Translations under genes and position numbers: made by a program
From: Paludibacteraceae bacterium
GTDB taxonomy: Bacteria; Bacteroidota; Bacteroidia; Bacteroidales; Paludibacteraceae
Length of the DNA: 64,000 nt
Reading direction: 5' to 3'
Assembly: GCA_017448985.1 (NCBI GenBank)
Contig: JAFSKL010000023.1
Location: forward strand, 1 to 64,000
Part shown: in pieces, positions 39,218-47,667 of the stretch
Layout: each line of letters begins with the position of its first letter
Position numbering within the stretch: the first letter of the stretch is position 1
The notes under the pieces: model-generated
Told to the model about the DNA's origin: nothing
What the model saw: only the letters and a program-made list of their open reading frames with translations
The model's database searches: none

Positions 39218-40558
39218 ATGGTTCATATCCATTTTATAGCCATCGGCGGCGCGGCGATGCATAATCTTGCACTCGCCGTGGCCTCCAAAGCGGGTTACAA
39301 AGTGACGGGCTCGGACGATGAGATCTTCGATCCGGCTTTGACTCACCTTCGCGAGGCAGGCCTGTTACCCGACGAGATGGGTTGGCACCCGGAGCGTATC
39401 ACGCCCGACATCGATGCCATCATCCTCGGTATGCACGCCCGCGATGACAATCCCGAACTGGTGCGTGCACGCGAATTGGGACTGAAGATCTATTCGTTCC
39501 CCGAGTACCTGTACGAGCAGACGAAAGACAAGATCCGTATCGTGGTAGGCGGCAGTCACGGCAAGACGACCACCACATCGATGATCCTGTATGTGCTCAA
39601 CCGCCTGGGAATCGAAGCAGACTACATGGTCGGCGCACAGATAGAGGGTTTCGAACGTATGGTACGGCTGTCCGACACCGCCAAATACGCTGTTTTCGAG
39701 GGTGACGAGTACCTGACGAGTCCGTTGGACTTGCGGTCCAAGTTCCTCTGGTATCATCCGCATGTGGCTATTCTGACGGGTATAGCCTGGGATCACATCA
39801 ACGTGTTCCCTACTTTTCCGGAGTATGTGGAGACCTTCCGCAAGTTCGTCCATTCGATCGAACCGAAAGGCGCGTTCATCTACTTCAAGGGCGACGAGAA
39901 CCTGTGCCTTCTGGCGGAGGAATTAAGAGCCAAGAGTCAAGAGTCAGGAGTCAAGAGTATCCCATACGATGCTTACACCGGCGATGTAGCGATGCAGGTC
40001 TTCGGACGGCATAACATGCAGAACCTGCAGGCGGCTATGTTGGCCTGCCTTTGCATAGGTGTGGCGCCGGACGATTTCTACCGCGAGATCAGTACCTTCA
40101 CGGGTGCCAGCAACCGGTTGGAGAAAATAGCCGAAACGGCTGACAGCGTGGCGTTTAAGGACTTTGCGCACAGCCCGAGCAAACTGAAAGCGACGATAAA
40201 CGCGGTACGGGAACGCTATCCCGAAAAGAAGTTAGTGGCGTGTATGGAACTCCACACTTTTTCGAGTCTGATGGCGGATTTTCTGCCGCAATACAAAGGC
40301 TGCATGGCCGAAGCGGACTTGGCGTTCGTCTATTTCAACCCGAAGGTGATTGAGCACAAAAAACTGACGCCGATAACAAAAGATGAAGTTCGTGATGCGT
40401 TTGGCACGAAAAATGTAGAGGTGTTTACCGAGAGCGAGGCCCTGCAAGCCAAACTGCGCAGCCTCAGCTACGAAAATACGGCCCTTTTGATGATGTCCAG
40501 CGGCACATTCGACGGAATCAAAGTCAAGGAGTTGGCTGATCAACTCCTTCGCCAATGA
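39218..40558 (+). CDS. mpl: Mpl-type UDP-MurNAc-tripeptide ligase (peptidoglycan recycling)
   Basis: Mur-ligase that reattaches recovered L-Ala-gamma-D-Glu-meso-DAP to UDP-MurNAc. The N-terminal HFIAIGGAAMHNLA Rossmann loop, the ATP loop GGSHGKTTTTSMILY (near 110), EGDEYLTSPLDLRSKF and HSPSKLKATINAVRERYP are typical. It follows tig by 5 nt. A heptamer array (39925-39959) adds AKSQESGVKS at about 236-247 before IPYDAYTGDV, and its stop codon lies in the repeat at 40554-40590. Confidence 0.9.
   Translation: MVHIHFIAIGGAAMHNLALAVASKAGYKVTGSDDEIFDPALTHLREAGLLPDEMGWHPERITPDIDAIILGMHARDDNPELVRARELGLKIYSFPEYLYEQTKDKIRIVVGGSHGKTTTTSMILYVLNRLGIEADYMVGAQIEGFERMVRLSDTAKYAVFEGDEYLTSPLDLRSKFLWYHPHVAILTGIAWDHINVFPTFPEYVETFRKFVHSIEPKGAFIYFKGDENLCLLAEELRAKSQESGVKSIPYDAYTGDVAMQVFGRHNMQNLQAAMLACLCIGVAPDDFYREISTFTGASNRLEKIAETADSVAFKDFAHSPSKLKATINAVRERYPEKKLVACMELHTFSSLMADFLPQYKGCMAEADLAFVYFNPKVIEHKKLTPITKDEVRDAFGTKNVEVFTESEALQAKLRSLSYENTALLMMSSGTFDGIKVKELADQLLRQ
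39925..39959. repeat. 7-nt tandem repeat (aagagtc) inserted in mpl
   Basis: Five contiguous heptamers: aagagcc, aagagtc, aagagtc, aggagtc, aagagta, in frame in a loop between the central and C-terminal domains. Confidence 0.95.
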
Positions 40559-40590
40559 TGAAATGAGCGCTTCGCTCAATGATGAAATGA
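40554..40590. repeat. Direct repeat flanking a hairpin between mpl and the dCMP deaminase gene
   Basis: A 13-nt direct repeat AATGATGAAATGA (40554-40566 and 40578-40590) flanks the hairpin GAGCG-CTT-CGCTC (40565-40577). The first copy contains the mpl stop TGA. Confidence 0.85.
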
Positions 40591-40598
40591 TGTAAATT

Positions 40599-41027
40599 AT
40601 GACAAAACAAGAGAAACGCGATTATTTATACATGCGGATGGCCCGGACATGGGCGGAGAACAGCTACTGCGTCCGGCGCAAAGTGGGTGCCCTGTTAGTA
40701 AAGAACCAGATGATCATCTCTGACGGCTACAACGGCACGCCGTCCGGTTTCGAGAACATCTGCGAGGACGAGAACAATGTGAGCAAGCCCTATGTGCTGC
40801 ATGCCGAAGCCAATGCGCTGACCAAAGTGGCACGCTCGAACAACAGTTCCGACGGAGCAACGCTCTACGTGACCGCCAGCCCGTGCCTCGAATGCTCGAA
40901 ACTGATTATTCAGTCGGGTATCAAACGCGTGGTCTACGGCGAGGAATACCGCATCATGGACGGCGTGGAACTGCTCAAACGGGCAGGCATTGAGGTCGTT
41001 TTTTTAAACGACCAAGTTGAAAGTTGA
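40599..41027 (+). CDS. Deoxycytidylate (dCMP) deaminase
   Basis: Zinc deaminase converting dCMP to dUMP for thymidylate synthesis. RMARTWAENSYCVRRKVGALLV, HAEANALTKVA (zinc His and catalytic Glu) and SPCLECSKLIIQSGIKRVVY are the ComEB/dCMP deaminase motifs; length 142 is normal. The last residues (QVES) and the stop TGA are encoded by the heptamer array that continues to the ctpA start. Confidence 0.92.
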   Translation: MTKQEKRDYLYMRMARTWAENSYCVRRKVGALLVKNQMIISDGYNGTPSGFENICEDENNVSKPYVLHAEANALTKVARSNNSSDGATLYVTASPCLECSKLIIQSGIKRVVYGEEYRIMDGVELLKRAGIEVVFLNDQVES

Positions 41028-41043
41028 AAACTGAAAGTTGAAA
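41015..41043. repeat. 7-nt tandem repeat (agttgaa) bridging the deaminase and ctpA
   Basis: Four contiguous heptamers (agttgaa, agttgaa, aactgaa, agttgaa). The array begins inside the deaminase C-terminus, contains its stop (41025-41027) and ends three bases before the ctpA ATG. Confidence 0.95.
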
Positions 41044-41046
41044 GAC

Positions 41047-42663
41047 ATGAAAAAATATCTTCTTCCTACATTGACGGTATTGGGTGTGGCTTTAGGCATC
41101 CTGGTAGGTGCGACGCTGACGCAGAAGGCGAACGCGCAACGGATTGTGTATCAGAACGGGGAATGGCATTTCGAGCAAACGAAAGTGGACCGGCTGATGC
41201 AACTGATCGAAGGCGCCTATGTGGACGAGATCAACATGGACAGTATTACCGACGAGGTGATGGCGGAGTTCGTGCAGAAACTGGACCCGCACTCGGCGTA
41301 TATACCCAAAGAGGACTTGGAGATGGTCAATTCGGAGTTAGCCGGTTCGTTCTCGGGCATCGGCGTTCAGTTCACCATCCAACAGGACACCGTACGTATC
41401 GTAGCCGTTATCTCGGGTGGACCGAGTGAAGGCGTCGGCGTGTTGGCAGGCGACAAGATTGTCAGCGTGGATGACTCCGCATTTGTAGGCAAGAAGATGA
41501 ACAACGAGAAGGTGATGAAGACCTTACGCGGCAAGAAAGGCACGAAGGTTAAACTGGGTGTGTTGCGTGCCGGTGAGCCGCAGCCGCTCTATTTCACCAT
41601 CACACGCGGGGATATACCCGTCAACTCGGTGGATGCCAAGTTCATCATCGAGAGTCAAGGCACAAAGATTGGCTTTATCCGCGCCAACAAGTTCGGCGAG
41701 ACGACCTACAAGGAGTTTATCTCGGCGTTGGCGGAGCTGTATGCCAAAGGGGCGACCAAGTACATCGTGGATCTGCGTGAGAACAGCGGCGGTTACATGG
41801 AACAGGCTATCCGTATGGCGAATGAGTTCCTCAATCGGGGCGATCTGATCGTCTATTCGGAAGGCCGTGCTTATCCGCGTTACGAGGCGAACGCCAACGG
41901 CGCAGGCCGTTTCAAAGATGTGCCGTTGGTCGTACTGATTGACGATTTCTCGGCTTCGGCGAGTGAGATCTTCGCAGGCGCCATGCAGGATAATGACCGC
42001 GCCACCATCATCGGTCGCCGTTCGTTCGGCAAGGGTCTCGTGCAGCAGCAGTTGCCTTTTGACGACGGAAGCGCCGTGCGTCTGACCGTAGCGCGTTACT
42101 ACACGCCTTCGGGTCGTTGCATACAGAAACCCTACACCTTGGGCGACCAGACCGACTATCAGCAGGAACTGATGGATCGCTTTGAGCATGGCGAGTTCTT
42201 CTCGGAGGATAGTGTACATTTCGCAGACACAACCGTTTATTACACCAAGTCGGGTCGTAAGATGTACGGCGGCGGAGGCATCATGCCGGATATCTTCGTC
42301 GGTCGTGACACGACGCTCAACACGCCATGGTACAACCGCTGCGTCAACCTGGCGTACACCTATCAGTTCGCGTATCAATACACGGACACTCATCGCAAGG
42401 AATTGAGCCAATTCAAGGACTGGCAGTCGCTGGAGAAGCATCTGATTAAGAAGGATGTCATTCGCGAGTTCGTCAAGTTTGCGGAAGAAAAAGGCGTGGA
42501 GCCCAACGAGGCGGAGATACAAAAATCGCGCCCGTTGATGACGCGACTCTTGAATGCTTATATCGTGCGTGATGTGCTCGGCGACGAAGGCTTCTTCCCG
42601 CTCTTCGAACGCGATGACGAGATCACAAAACGGGCTGTCGATTATTTGACGACTACCAGGTAG
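41047..42663 (+). CDS. ctpA: C-terminal processing protease, S41 family
   Basis: Exported serine protease. The start at 41047 gives the signal/anchor [26 protein letters not shown] domain follows ([41 protein letters not shown]), then the catalytic domain with [26 protein letters not shown] (nucleophile Ser) and [11 protein letters not shown] (Lys). The C-terminal extension is helical. The last 22 nt overlap the 3' end of the convergent tyrS. Confidence 0.93.
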   Translation: MKKYLLPTLTVLGVALGILVGATLTQKANAQRIVYQNGEWHFEQTKVDRLMQLIEGAYVDEINMDSITDEVMAEFVQKLDPHSAYIPKEDLEMVNSELAGSFSGIGVQFTIQQDTVRIVAVISGGPSEGVGVLAGDKIVSVDDSAFVGKKMNNEKVMKTLRGKKGTKVKLGVLRAGEPQPLYFTITRGDIPVNSVDAKFIIESQGTKIGFIRANKFGETTYKEFISALAELYAKGATKYIVDLRENSGGYMEQAIRMANEFLNRGDLIVYSEGRAYPRYEANANGAGRFKDVPLVVLIDDFSASASEIFAGAMQDNDRATIIGRRSFGKGLVQQQLPFDDGSAVRLTVARYYTPSGRCIQKPYTLGDQTDYQQELMDRFEHGEFFSEDSVHFADTTVYYTKSGRKMYGGGGIMPDIFVGRDTTLNTPWYNRCVNLAYTYQFAYQYTDTHRKELSQFKDWQSLEKHLIKKDVIREFVKFAEEKGVEPNEAEIQKSRPLMTRLLNAYIVRDVLGDEGFFPLFERDDEITKRAVDYLTTTR

Positions 42664-43943
42664 TAATTCTTTTTCCCTTTCTGGAACAGGAGATATTTGC
42701 CGTTAAGGAGGTTCGCCTCTGTCAGCGGCGTTTGCGGGTCGGTCAGTTTCTCTTTGTTGAGGCTGAAACCGTTCTGCTGAATCATCTTGCGTGCCTCGCC
42801 TTTGGACGGGAAGATGTTCGTCCGTTCGGCTAACAGGTCGAGCGGTCCGATACCGGCTTTAAGGTCGTCCAGCGGAATCTCATAGCTCTCCACATTCTCG
42901 CCGAAGATCTCCATGAAGCGTTCTTCGCTCAGGGCACAAAGGGTCTCGTGGGTCGTGTTGCCGAAAAGGATGTTCGTAGCCTCCACGGCCTTGTTATAAT
43001 CCTCTTCGCTATGCACCATCATTGTCACCTCTTTGGCGAGGCGTTTCTGCAGCACGCGCAAGTGCGGCGCCTGGTCGTGCTCAGCGATGAGACCGTCTAT
43101 CTCTTCGCGCGTCAGGGAGGTGAAGATCTTGATGTAGCGCTTGGCGTCATCGTCCGAGACGTTCATCCAGAACTGGAAGAACTTATACGGGCTGGTGTAT
43201 TTGCGACTGAGCCAAACATTCCCGCTCTCGGTCTTGCCGAACTTGCCGCCGTCAGCTTTGGTGATAAGCGGACAGGTGAGCGCAAACGCCTCTTTGCCGC
43301 TGATCTTGCGGATGAGGTCGGTACCTGTGGTGATGTTGCCCCATTGGTCGGAACCGCCCATCTGCAACTTGCAGTTCTTATGCTCGTTCAGATAGACGAA
43401 ATCGTAGCCTTGCAGCAGCTGGTAGGTGAACTCGGTGAACGACATGCCCTGGCTGAACTCGCCGTTGAAGCGTTTCTTGACGGAGTCCTTCGCCATCATG
43501 TAGTTGACCGTGATCAGTTTGCCTATGTTGCGCGCAAAATCGAGGAAGGTATAGTCCTTCATCCAGTCGTAGTTATTCACCAGTTCCGCCGCATTAGGCT
43601 CGTTGCTGTTGAAATCAAGGAAATGCTCCAACTGCTCGCGGATACATCGCACATTATGCCGCAGGGTCTCTTCGGTCAGCAGGTTACGCTCCGCCGACTT
43701 GCCGGACGGGTCACCTATCATACCCGTCGCACCCCCCACGAGCGCAATCGGTTTGTGACCACAGGCCTGCAGATGCCTGAGCATCATGATGCCGCACAAG
43801 TGGCCTATATGCAGACTGTCGGCCGTCGGGTCGATACCCACATACGCCGTCGTCACTTCTTTCATCAACTGCTCTTCCGTTCCGGGCATGATATCCTGCA
43901 ACATGCCGCGCCAACGCAGTTCTTCAACAAAGTTCTTTTTCAT
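42642..43943 (-). CDS. tyrS: Tyrosyl-tRNA synthetase
   Basis: Class I synthetase of 433 residues. [16 protein letters not shown] (HIGH motif near 46), [23 protein letters not shown] (KMSKS-like motif) and a C-terminal S4 RNA-binding domain ([18 protein letters not shown]) are all present. Its promoter lies inside the coding end of the upstream comEC gene (44010-44040). It is convergent with ctpA and overlaps it by 22 nt. Confidence 0.96.
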   Translation of the reverse strand: MKKNFVEELRWRGMLQDIMPGTEEQLMKEVTTAYVGIDPTADSLHIGHLCGIMMLRHLQACGHKPIALVGGATGMIGDPSGKSAERNLLTEETLRHNVRCIREQLEHFLDFNSNEPNAAELVNNYDWMKDYTFLDFARNIGKLITVNYMMAKDSVKKRFNGEFSQGMSFTEFTYQLLQGYDFVYLNEHKNCKLQMGGSDQWGNITTGTDLIRKISGKEAFALTCPLITKADGGKFGKTESGNVWLSRKYTSPYKFFQFWMNVSDDDAKRYIKIFTSLTREEIDGLIAEHDQAPHLRVLQKRLAKEVTMMVHSEEDYNKAVEATNILFGNTTHETLCALSEERFMEIFGENVESYEIPLDDLKAGIGPLDLLAERTNIFPSKGEARKMIQQNGFSLNKEKLTDPQTPLTEANLLNGKYLLFQKGKKNYYLVVVK

Positions 43944-43959
43944 CTTTTTTCAATTTAGC

Positions 43960-45069
43960 TCAATGAGCCTTTTTTTCTCGAGCACTATTGCCCTCGACAA
44001 AAAAGCGTGCAAAATTACTCTTTTTTTTCGACATACGCAAGAAAAAGAGGAAAAAAAGCACTATTCCGTAATAAATAAACACCATCGGAAGGCCGATATG
44101 CACCTGAACCGTACTGCCGGGCAGGGATTCGATCCACTCGACCGAATGGTTCATGGCCCATGCCAGGCCATAGGTCACTTTGCCCACATACACGCCTGCC
44201 CAACTGCCGCCAAGAGCTATCGTTGCCAAGCCGAAAGGCACCAGAAACGAGGCAATAGGCAGTACGAGCAAGTTCGTCAGCAGGAAATAGGTGCTTATCT
44301 GCCCGAAATAGTACATCGTAAGCGGCATAGTGCCCAATTGAGCGGCCAAAGAGATGACGATGGTGCCCGTAACCCAACTAAGTATCCTTCCGTACCATGT
44401 ATCATCCAAATCTCGTGTATGAAAAGCGCCCTCTACTTTTCGCGCCACAATCACTATCGCAAAAGTAGCCGCAAAGGACAATTGGAAACTGACGCTCCAG
44501 AGGTCGGAAGGGTGAACGAGCAAGATGAGTACCGCTGCCGCAGCAATCGTGTTGATCGAGAAAGCCTGCCGGTAAACCATGCGTCCCACTTCAAAGATCG
44601 TGACCATCGTCACGGCCCGGACTACCGAAGGCGTCATGCCCGTCAGCCAAGCGTAGCCCCACATAGCTGCTATGATGAAGAGCGAGATAGCACGTCGTCC
44701 GAAACGGTTCTCGTAAGGCGGTTTGACCCGTCCGCCCAATGTCAGCAGCCAAAGCAGTAGCCAGTAGATGATACCCGTATGCAGTCCGCTGACGGCCAGC
44801 ACATGTGCCGCACCCGATGCCTGAAAATGCCGCCGCAGGTCCTTGTCCAGACTCTCTTTGTAACCCAGCGTGAGCGCACCCGTCGTAGCCAGTTCGTCCC
44901 CACTCAACCCCGCCGCAGACAGACGCTCGTAGAGCACCACCTGCGTGTCGTTGGGTGCCGTCTTGTGCCAAGGTTGCCGCAACGGATGGAAGCGATCACA
45001 AACAAGTATTGCTGCCACCAGCGGTAACAGCAATACAACCATCGGATATGCACGGAGACGGCGAAGCAT
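43960..45069 (-). CDS. comEC: ComEC/Rec2-family membrane protein, reduced form
   Basis: Competence-type DNA channel protein. The core motif HFQASGAAHVLAVSGLHTGIIYWLL (about 82-106) and 8-9 membrane helices (GMTPSVVRAVTMVTIFEVG, LWSVSFQLSFAATFAIVIV) are present. Only one N-terminal membrane segment and about 40 residues precede the core, so the N-terminal OB-like domain (about 150 residues) is missing, and there is no C-terminal metallo-beta-lactamase domain. Length 369 compares with roughly 680 in related genera. It follows rpe with a 1-nt overlap (TAATG). Confidence 0.8.
   Translation of the reverse strand: MLRRLRAYPMVVLLLPLVAAILVCDRFHPLRQPWHKTAPNDTQVVLYERLSAAGLSGDELATTGALTLGYKESLDKDLRRHFQASGAAHVLAVSGLHTGIIYWLLLWLLTLGGRVKPPYENRFGRRAISLFIIAAMWGYAWLTGMTPSVVRAVTMVTIFEVGRMVYRQAFSINTIAAAAVLILLVHPSDLWSVSFQLSFAATFAIVIVARKVEGAFHTRDLDDTWYGRILSWVTGTIVISLAAQLGTMPLTMYYFGQISTYFLLTNLLVLPIASFLVPFGLATIALGGSWAGVYVGKVTYGLAWAMNHSVEWIESLPGSTVQVHIGLPMVFIYYGIVLFFLFFLRMSKKKSNFARFFVEGNSAREKKAH
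44010..44040 (-). promoter_or_regulatory. tyrS promoter located within comEC
   Basis: Minus strand: TTG (44040-44038), 20-nt spacer, TAATTTTG (44017-44010). These bases also code for the C-terminus of ComEC. Confidence 0.8.
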
Positions 45070-45719
45070 TAGCTCTTCATTTGATGGATCGCCTCTTCCG
45101 GGTCTTTGGCACCGAACACGGCACTTCCTGCCACGAGCACATCGGCTCCGGCAGCAAACAGTTCTGCCGCATTGGCGGTATTCACGCCGCCGTCAATCTC
45201 AATGAGCGTAGCCAACCCGCGGCGGTCGATCTCCTGACGGATGAAGCGGATCTTGTCCATGGTCTCGGGAATGAATTTCTGCCCGCCGAAACCGGCAAAC
45301 ACACTCATCAGCAGCACCATGTCCACCTTGTCGAGATAAGGCACCAGACGCTTGACATCGATGTCGGGATTGATGGTAAGGCAAGTCCGCACGCCCTTCG
45401 CACGAATGAGTTCCAACACGGGCAACGGGTCCTCTACAGCCTCGAGATGGAAACCCACCGACCAGGCACCGGCGTCGCAGAAACGCTCCACATACTTCTC
45501 GGGATGCACAATCATCAGGTGCACGTCCAGGGGTTTGGCGCAATACTGCCGGAACGGCACCATCAGCGGAAAACCGAACGATATATTCGGCACAAAAGTG
45601 CCATCCATCACATCGATGTGCAGCCAGTCCGCCTCGCTGCGGTTAATCATCTCCAGGTCCTGAGCCAAATGGCCGAAATCAGCCGACAAAACACTCGGCG
45701 CAATTAATTTATTTTCCAT
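45069..45719 (-). CDS. rpe: Ribulose-phosphate 3-epimerase
   Basis: Pentose-phosphate pathway epimerase, a TIM barrel of about 216 residues. IAPSVLSADFGHLAQDL, WLHIDVMDGTFVPNISFG, VHLMIVHPEKYV, VLLMSVFAGFGGQKF and EIDGGVNTAN carry the metal and catalytic His/Asp residues. The Met at 45719 (MENKLIAPSVLSADFG) is preferred; upstream in-frame codons (MKIENGKEK) come from a heptamer array. Confidence 0.95.
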   Translation of the reverse strand: MENKLIAPSVLSADFGHLAQDLEMINRSEADWLHIDVMDGTFVPNISFGFPLMVPFRQYCAKPLDVHLMIVHPEKYVERFCDAGAWSVGFHLEAVEDPLPVLELIRAKGVRTCLTINPDIDVKRLVPYLDKVDMVLLMSVFAGFGGQKFIPETMDKIRFIRQEIDRRGLATLIEIDGGVNTANAAELFAAGADVLVAGSAVFGAKDPEEAIHQMKS

Positions 45720-45747
45720 TTTCTCCTTTCCATTTTCAATTTTCACT
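45712..45747. repeat. 7-nt tandem repeat (ttttcca) at the rpe start
   Basis: Heptamers ttttcca, ttttctc, ctttcca, ttttcaa, ttttcac. On the minus strand the array contains the likely rpe start codon and reaches the end of the upstream response-regulator gene. Confidence 0.85.
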
Positions 45748-46418
45748 TACCTGTCACAGACCAGTTTATATCCCCGGTAACGCACGGCAATAATCCGGTA
45801 TCCGGCGGGGGTGAGGAACTGTCTGAGGTGGTTGATGAACACGCCCAAGGACCGCGCGGTAAAAGCATTGTCCTCTTTCCACAGAGCGGACAGGATACGA
45901 TGGCGGTCCACCGTCTCGCCTTCGCTCCGGCAAAGCATCAGCAACAAATCACTCAAGCGGGACGACAGGTGATGCCCGTCGAAGGTCTGGTGCAAGGCAT
46001 CGAATACATGACCGTTCAGGTCAAATACTTTCTGCTTGCTCTCCTGGAACGTCCGCACACGCCGTAGGATGGCCTCGATACGGCAGATGAGAATGTCCAT
46101 TGAGAAGGGCTTGGTCTGGTAATCATCCGCACCGAGCTGGAAAGCGCGCATCTGGTCCTCACGGTCACTCCGTGTCGTCAGGACAATCAGCGGCAACTGC
46201 GGCAGACGCGTGCGGATATTCTTAATCAACTCATAGCCGTTCATCCCTATCCCCTGCAGTTCCATCAGCACTATATCCCAATGCTCCGCCGCTAACTGCT
46301 CCAGCGCGCCACGGCCCGTTCCCACAGCCTGCGACTTATAGCCACGGCTCGTCAGATAATCGCTCAGCACCGTCGAGAGACTGATATCTCCGTCTATGAT
46401 CAATATACGCGAAGGCAT
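45747..46418 (-). CDS. OmpR-family response regulator with a non-canonical receiver domain
   Basis: A 223-residue DNA-binding regulator: receiver domain (1-120) and winged-helix output domain (about 130-223, ending RIIAVRYRGYKLV). The receiver is atypical. The segment that normally carries the phospho-acceptor Asp reads DIVLMELQGIGMNG, with Glu in place of Asp, and the metal-binding acidic triplet reads IDGD with Gly in the middle. The conserved Thr and Lys (VLTTRS, YQTKPFS) remain. It may be constitutively active or controlled without phosphorylation. No kinase gene is adjacent. The start at 46418 fits the fold and the promoter. Confidence 0.85.
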   Translation of the reverse strand: MPSRILIIDGDISLSTVLSDYLTSRGYKSQAVGTGRGALEQLAAEHWDIVLMELQGIGMNGYELIKNIRTRLPQLPLIVLTTRSDREDQMRAFQLGADDYQTKPFSMDILICRIEAILRRVRTFQESKQKVFDLNGHVFDALHQTFDGHHLSSRLSDLLLMLCRSEGETVDRHRILSALWKEDNAFTARSLGVFINHLRQFLTPAGYRIIAVRYRGYKLVCDR

Positions 46419-46438
46419 AAAGTAAAACTTTTCGAGTG

Positions 46439-46469
46439 CAAAGGTACTACATTTTTCCGACATGTGCAA
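46439..46469 (-). promoter_or_regulatory. Promoter of the response-regulator gene
   Basis: Minus strand: TTG (46469-46467), 20-nt spacer, TACCTTTG (46446-46439), back to back with the ansA promoter. Confidence 0.85.
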
Positions 46470-46496
46470 GTTTTTTCGCAAAAAACTGTCGGAAAG

Positions 46497-46528
46497 TTTG
46501 CATATGTAAAAAAAAAGCAGTAATTTTG
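46497..46528 (+). promoter_or_regulatory. Promoter of ansA
   Basis: TTTG at 46497-46500, 20-nt spacer, TAATTTTG at 46521-46528, 23 nt before the ATG. Confidence 0.85.
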
Positions 46529-46551
46529 CAGGGCAAAATTGGTAGGACGCT

Positions 46552-47574
46552 ATGAGCAAAGTACTATTGATATCGACGGGCGGTACCATTACGATGGTTC
46601 GTGAGAAGGTGAGCGGAGCACTTGTTCCGGCAGACATGGAGACCTTCAAGGCTTTTATTCCGGAGCTGTTTGCCGGCGAAGTGGAAGTGGACATACAGGC
46701 TTTCACGCCGCTGTTGGACTCGTCGGATGTAGGTCCGGACAGTTGGCGTCAGATGGCGCAGATGATAGCGGACCGGTATGACCAGTACGACGGATTCGTC
46801 ATCCTGCACGGCACGGACACGATGAGTTATTCGGCTTCGGCGCTGTCGTTCATGCTGGAGAACCTGAACAAACCCGTGGTTTTCACCGGTAGCCAGTTGC
46901 CCGTCGGCGTGCTGCGTTCGGATGCCAAGGAGAACCTGCTGACGGCTATCGAGATAGCCTCCGCCAAGGATGAGAACGGCGATGCCATCGTGCCGGAAGT
47001 GACCATCTACTTCGAGGACCGCCTCTTCCGCGCCAACCGCACCACCAAACGGAATGCGGAGCATTTCTCGGCGTTCAACAGCTATAACTACCCTGCCCTG
47101 GCCAAAGCCGGCGTACATATCACCTACCAGCCGCACCTCATTCACTATAGCGACCCTTCGTTGCCGCTCACCCTCCATACGCAGTTCGAAACGAATGTGG
47201 CGGTGCTCAAGCTCTTCCCGGGTATCCAACCGTCCGTCGTGCGCGCGCTCCTGCGTACACGCGGTTTAAAAGGAGTGGTGCTCGAGACTTTCGGTGCGGG
47301 CAATGCGCCCACCGACCATTGGCTCTACAAGGAACTGAAAGCCGCGGTGGACAAAGGCATCATCATCGTCAACAAGACCCAATGCAACACGGGTTCGGTC
47401 GAGATGGGACTCTATGCCGTTTCGCTCAATCTGATGAAAGCAGGCGTCATCTCCGGCTATGACATCACCACCGAGGCCCTGCTGACCAAGATGATGCTGC
47501 TGCTCGGCGAACGGCCCGAACAGGCACGCGAGCTCATCGCACGAGACCTGTGCGGAGAAATGACGATTGACTAA
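46552..47574 (+). CDS. ansA: Type I L-asparaginase
   Basis: Cytoplasmic asparaginase (asparagine to aspartate and ammonia), 340 residues, no signal peptide. LLISTGGTITM (first catalytic Thr near 12) and VILHGTDTMSYSASALSFML (second Thr) are the two signature motifs. ENLLTAIEIAS and the C-terminal GSVEMGLYAVS region fit the family. Transcribed from its own promoter. Confidence 0.94.
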   Translation: MSKVLLISTGGTITMVREKVSGALVPADMETFKAFIPELFAGEVEVDIQAFTPLLDSSDVGPDSWRQMAQMIADRYDQYDGFVILHGTDTMSYSASALSFMLENLNKPVVFTGSQLPVGVLRSDAKENLLTAIEIASAKDENGDAIVPEVTIYFEDRLFRANRTTKRNAEHFSAFNSYNYPALAKAGVHITYQPHLIHYSDPSLPLTLHTQFETNVAVLKLFPGIQPSVVRALLRTRGLKGVVLETFGAGNAPTDHWLYKELKAAVDKGIIIVNKTQCNTGSVEMGLYAVSLNLMKAGVISGYDITTEALLTKMMLLLGERPEQARELIARDLCGEMTID

Positions 47575-47660
47575 ATTAATAATTAACAATGAATAATGAT
47601 TATCTCGTGAGGCGAACATAAGATAGCAAATATTCATTATTCATTAATCATTAATCATTT
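47575..47660. repeat. 7-nt tandem repeats (tattcat/taatcat) in the ansA-pepD gap
   Basis: Heptamers aatgaat/aatgatt on one side and tattcat, tattcat, taatcat, taatcat on the other form an inverted arrangement around 47600-47630. No TTG/TAnnTTTG promoter was found in this gap, so pepD may be read from ansA. Confidence 0.75.
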
Positions 47661-47667
47661 ACTTGAT

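Noticed and set aside
46419..46706. N-terminal extension of the response regulator
   Set aside because: The extra 96 codons cross its own promoter and the divergent ansA promoter; the receiver domain starts at 46418.
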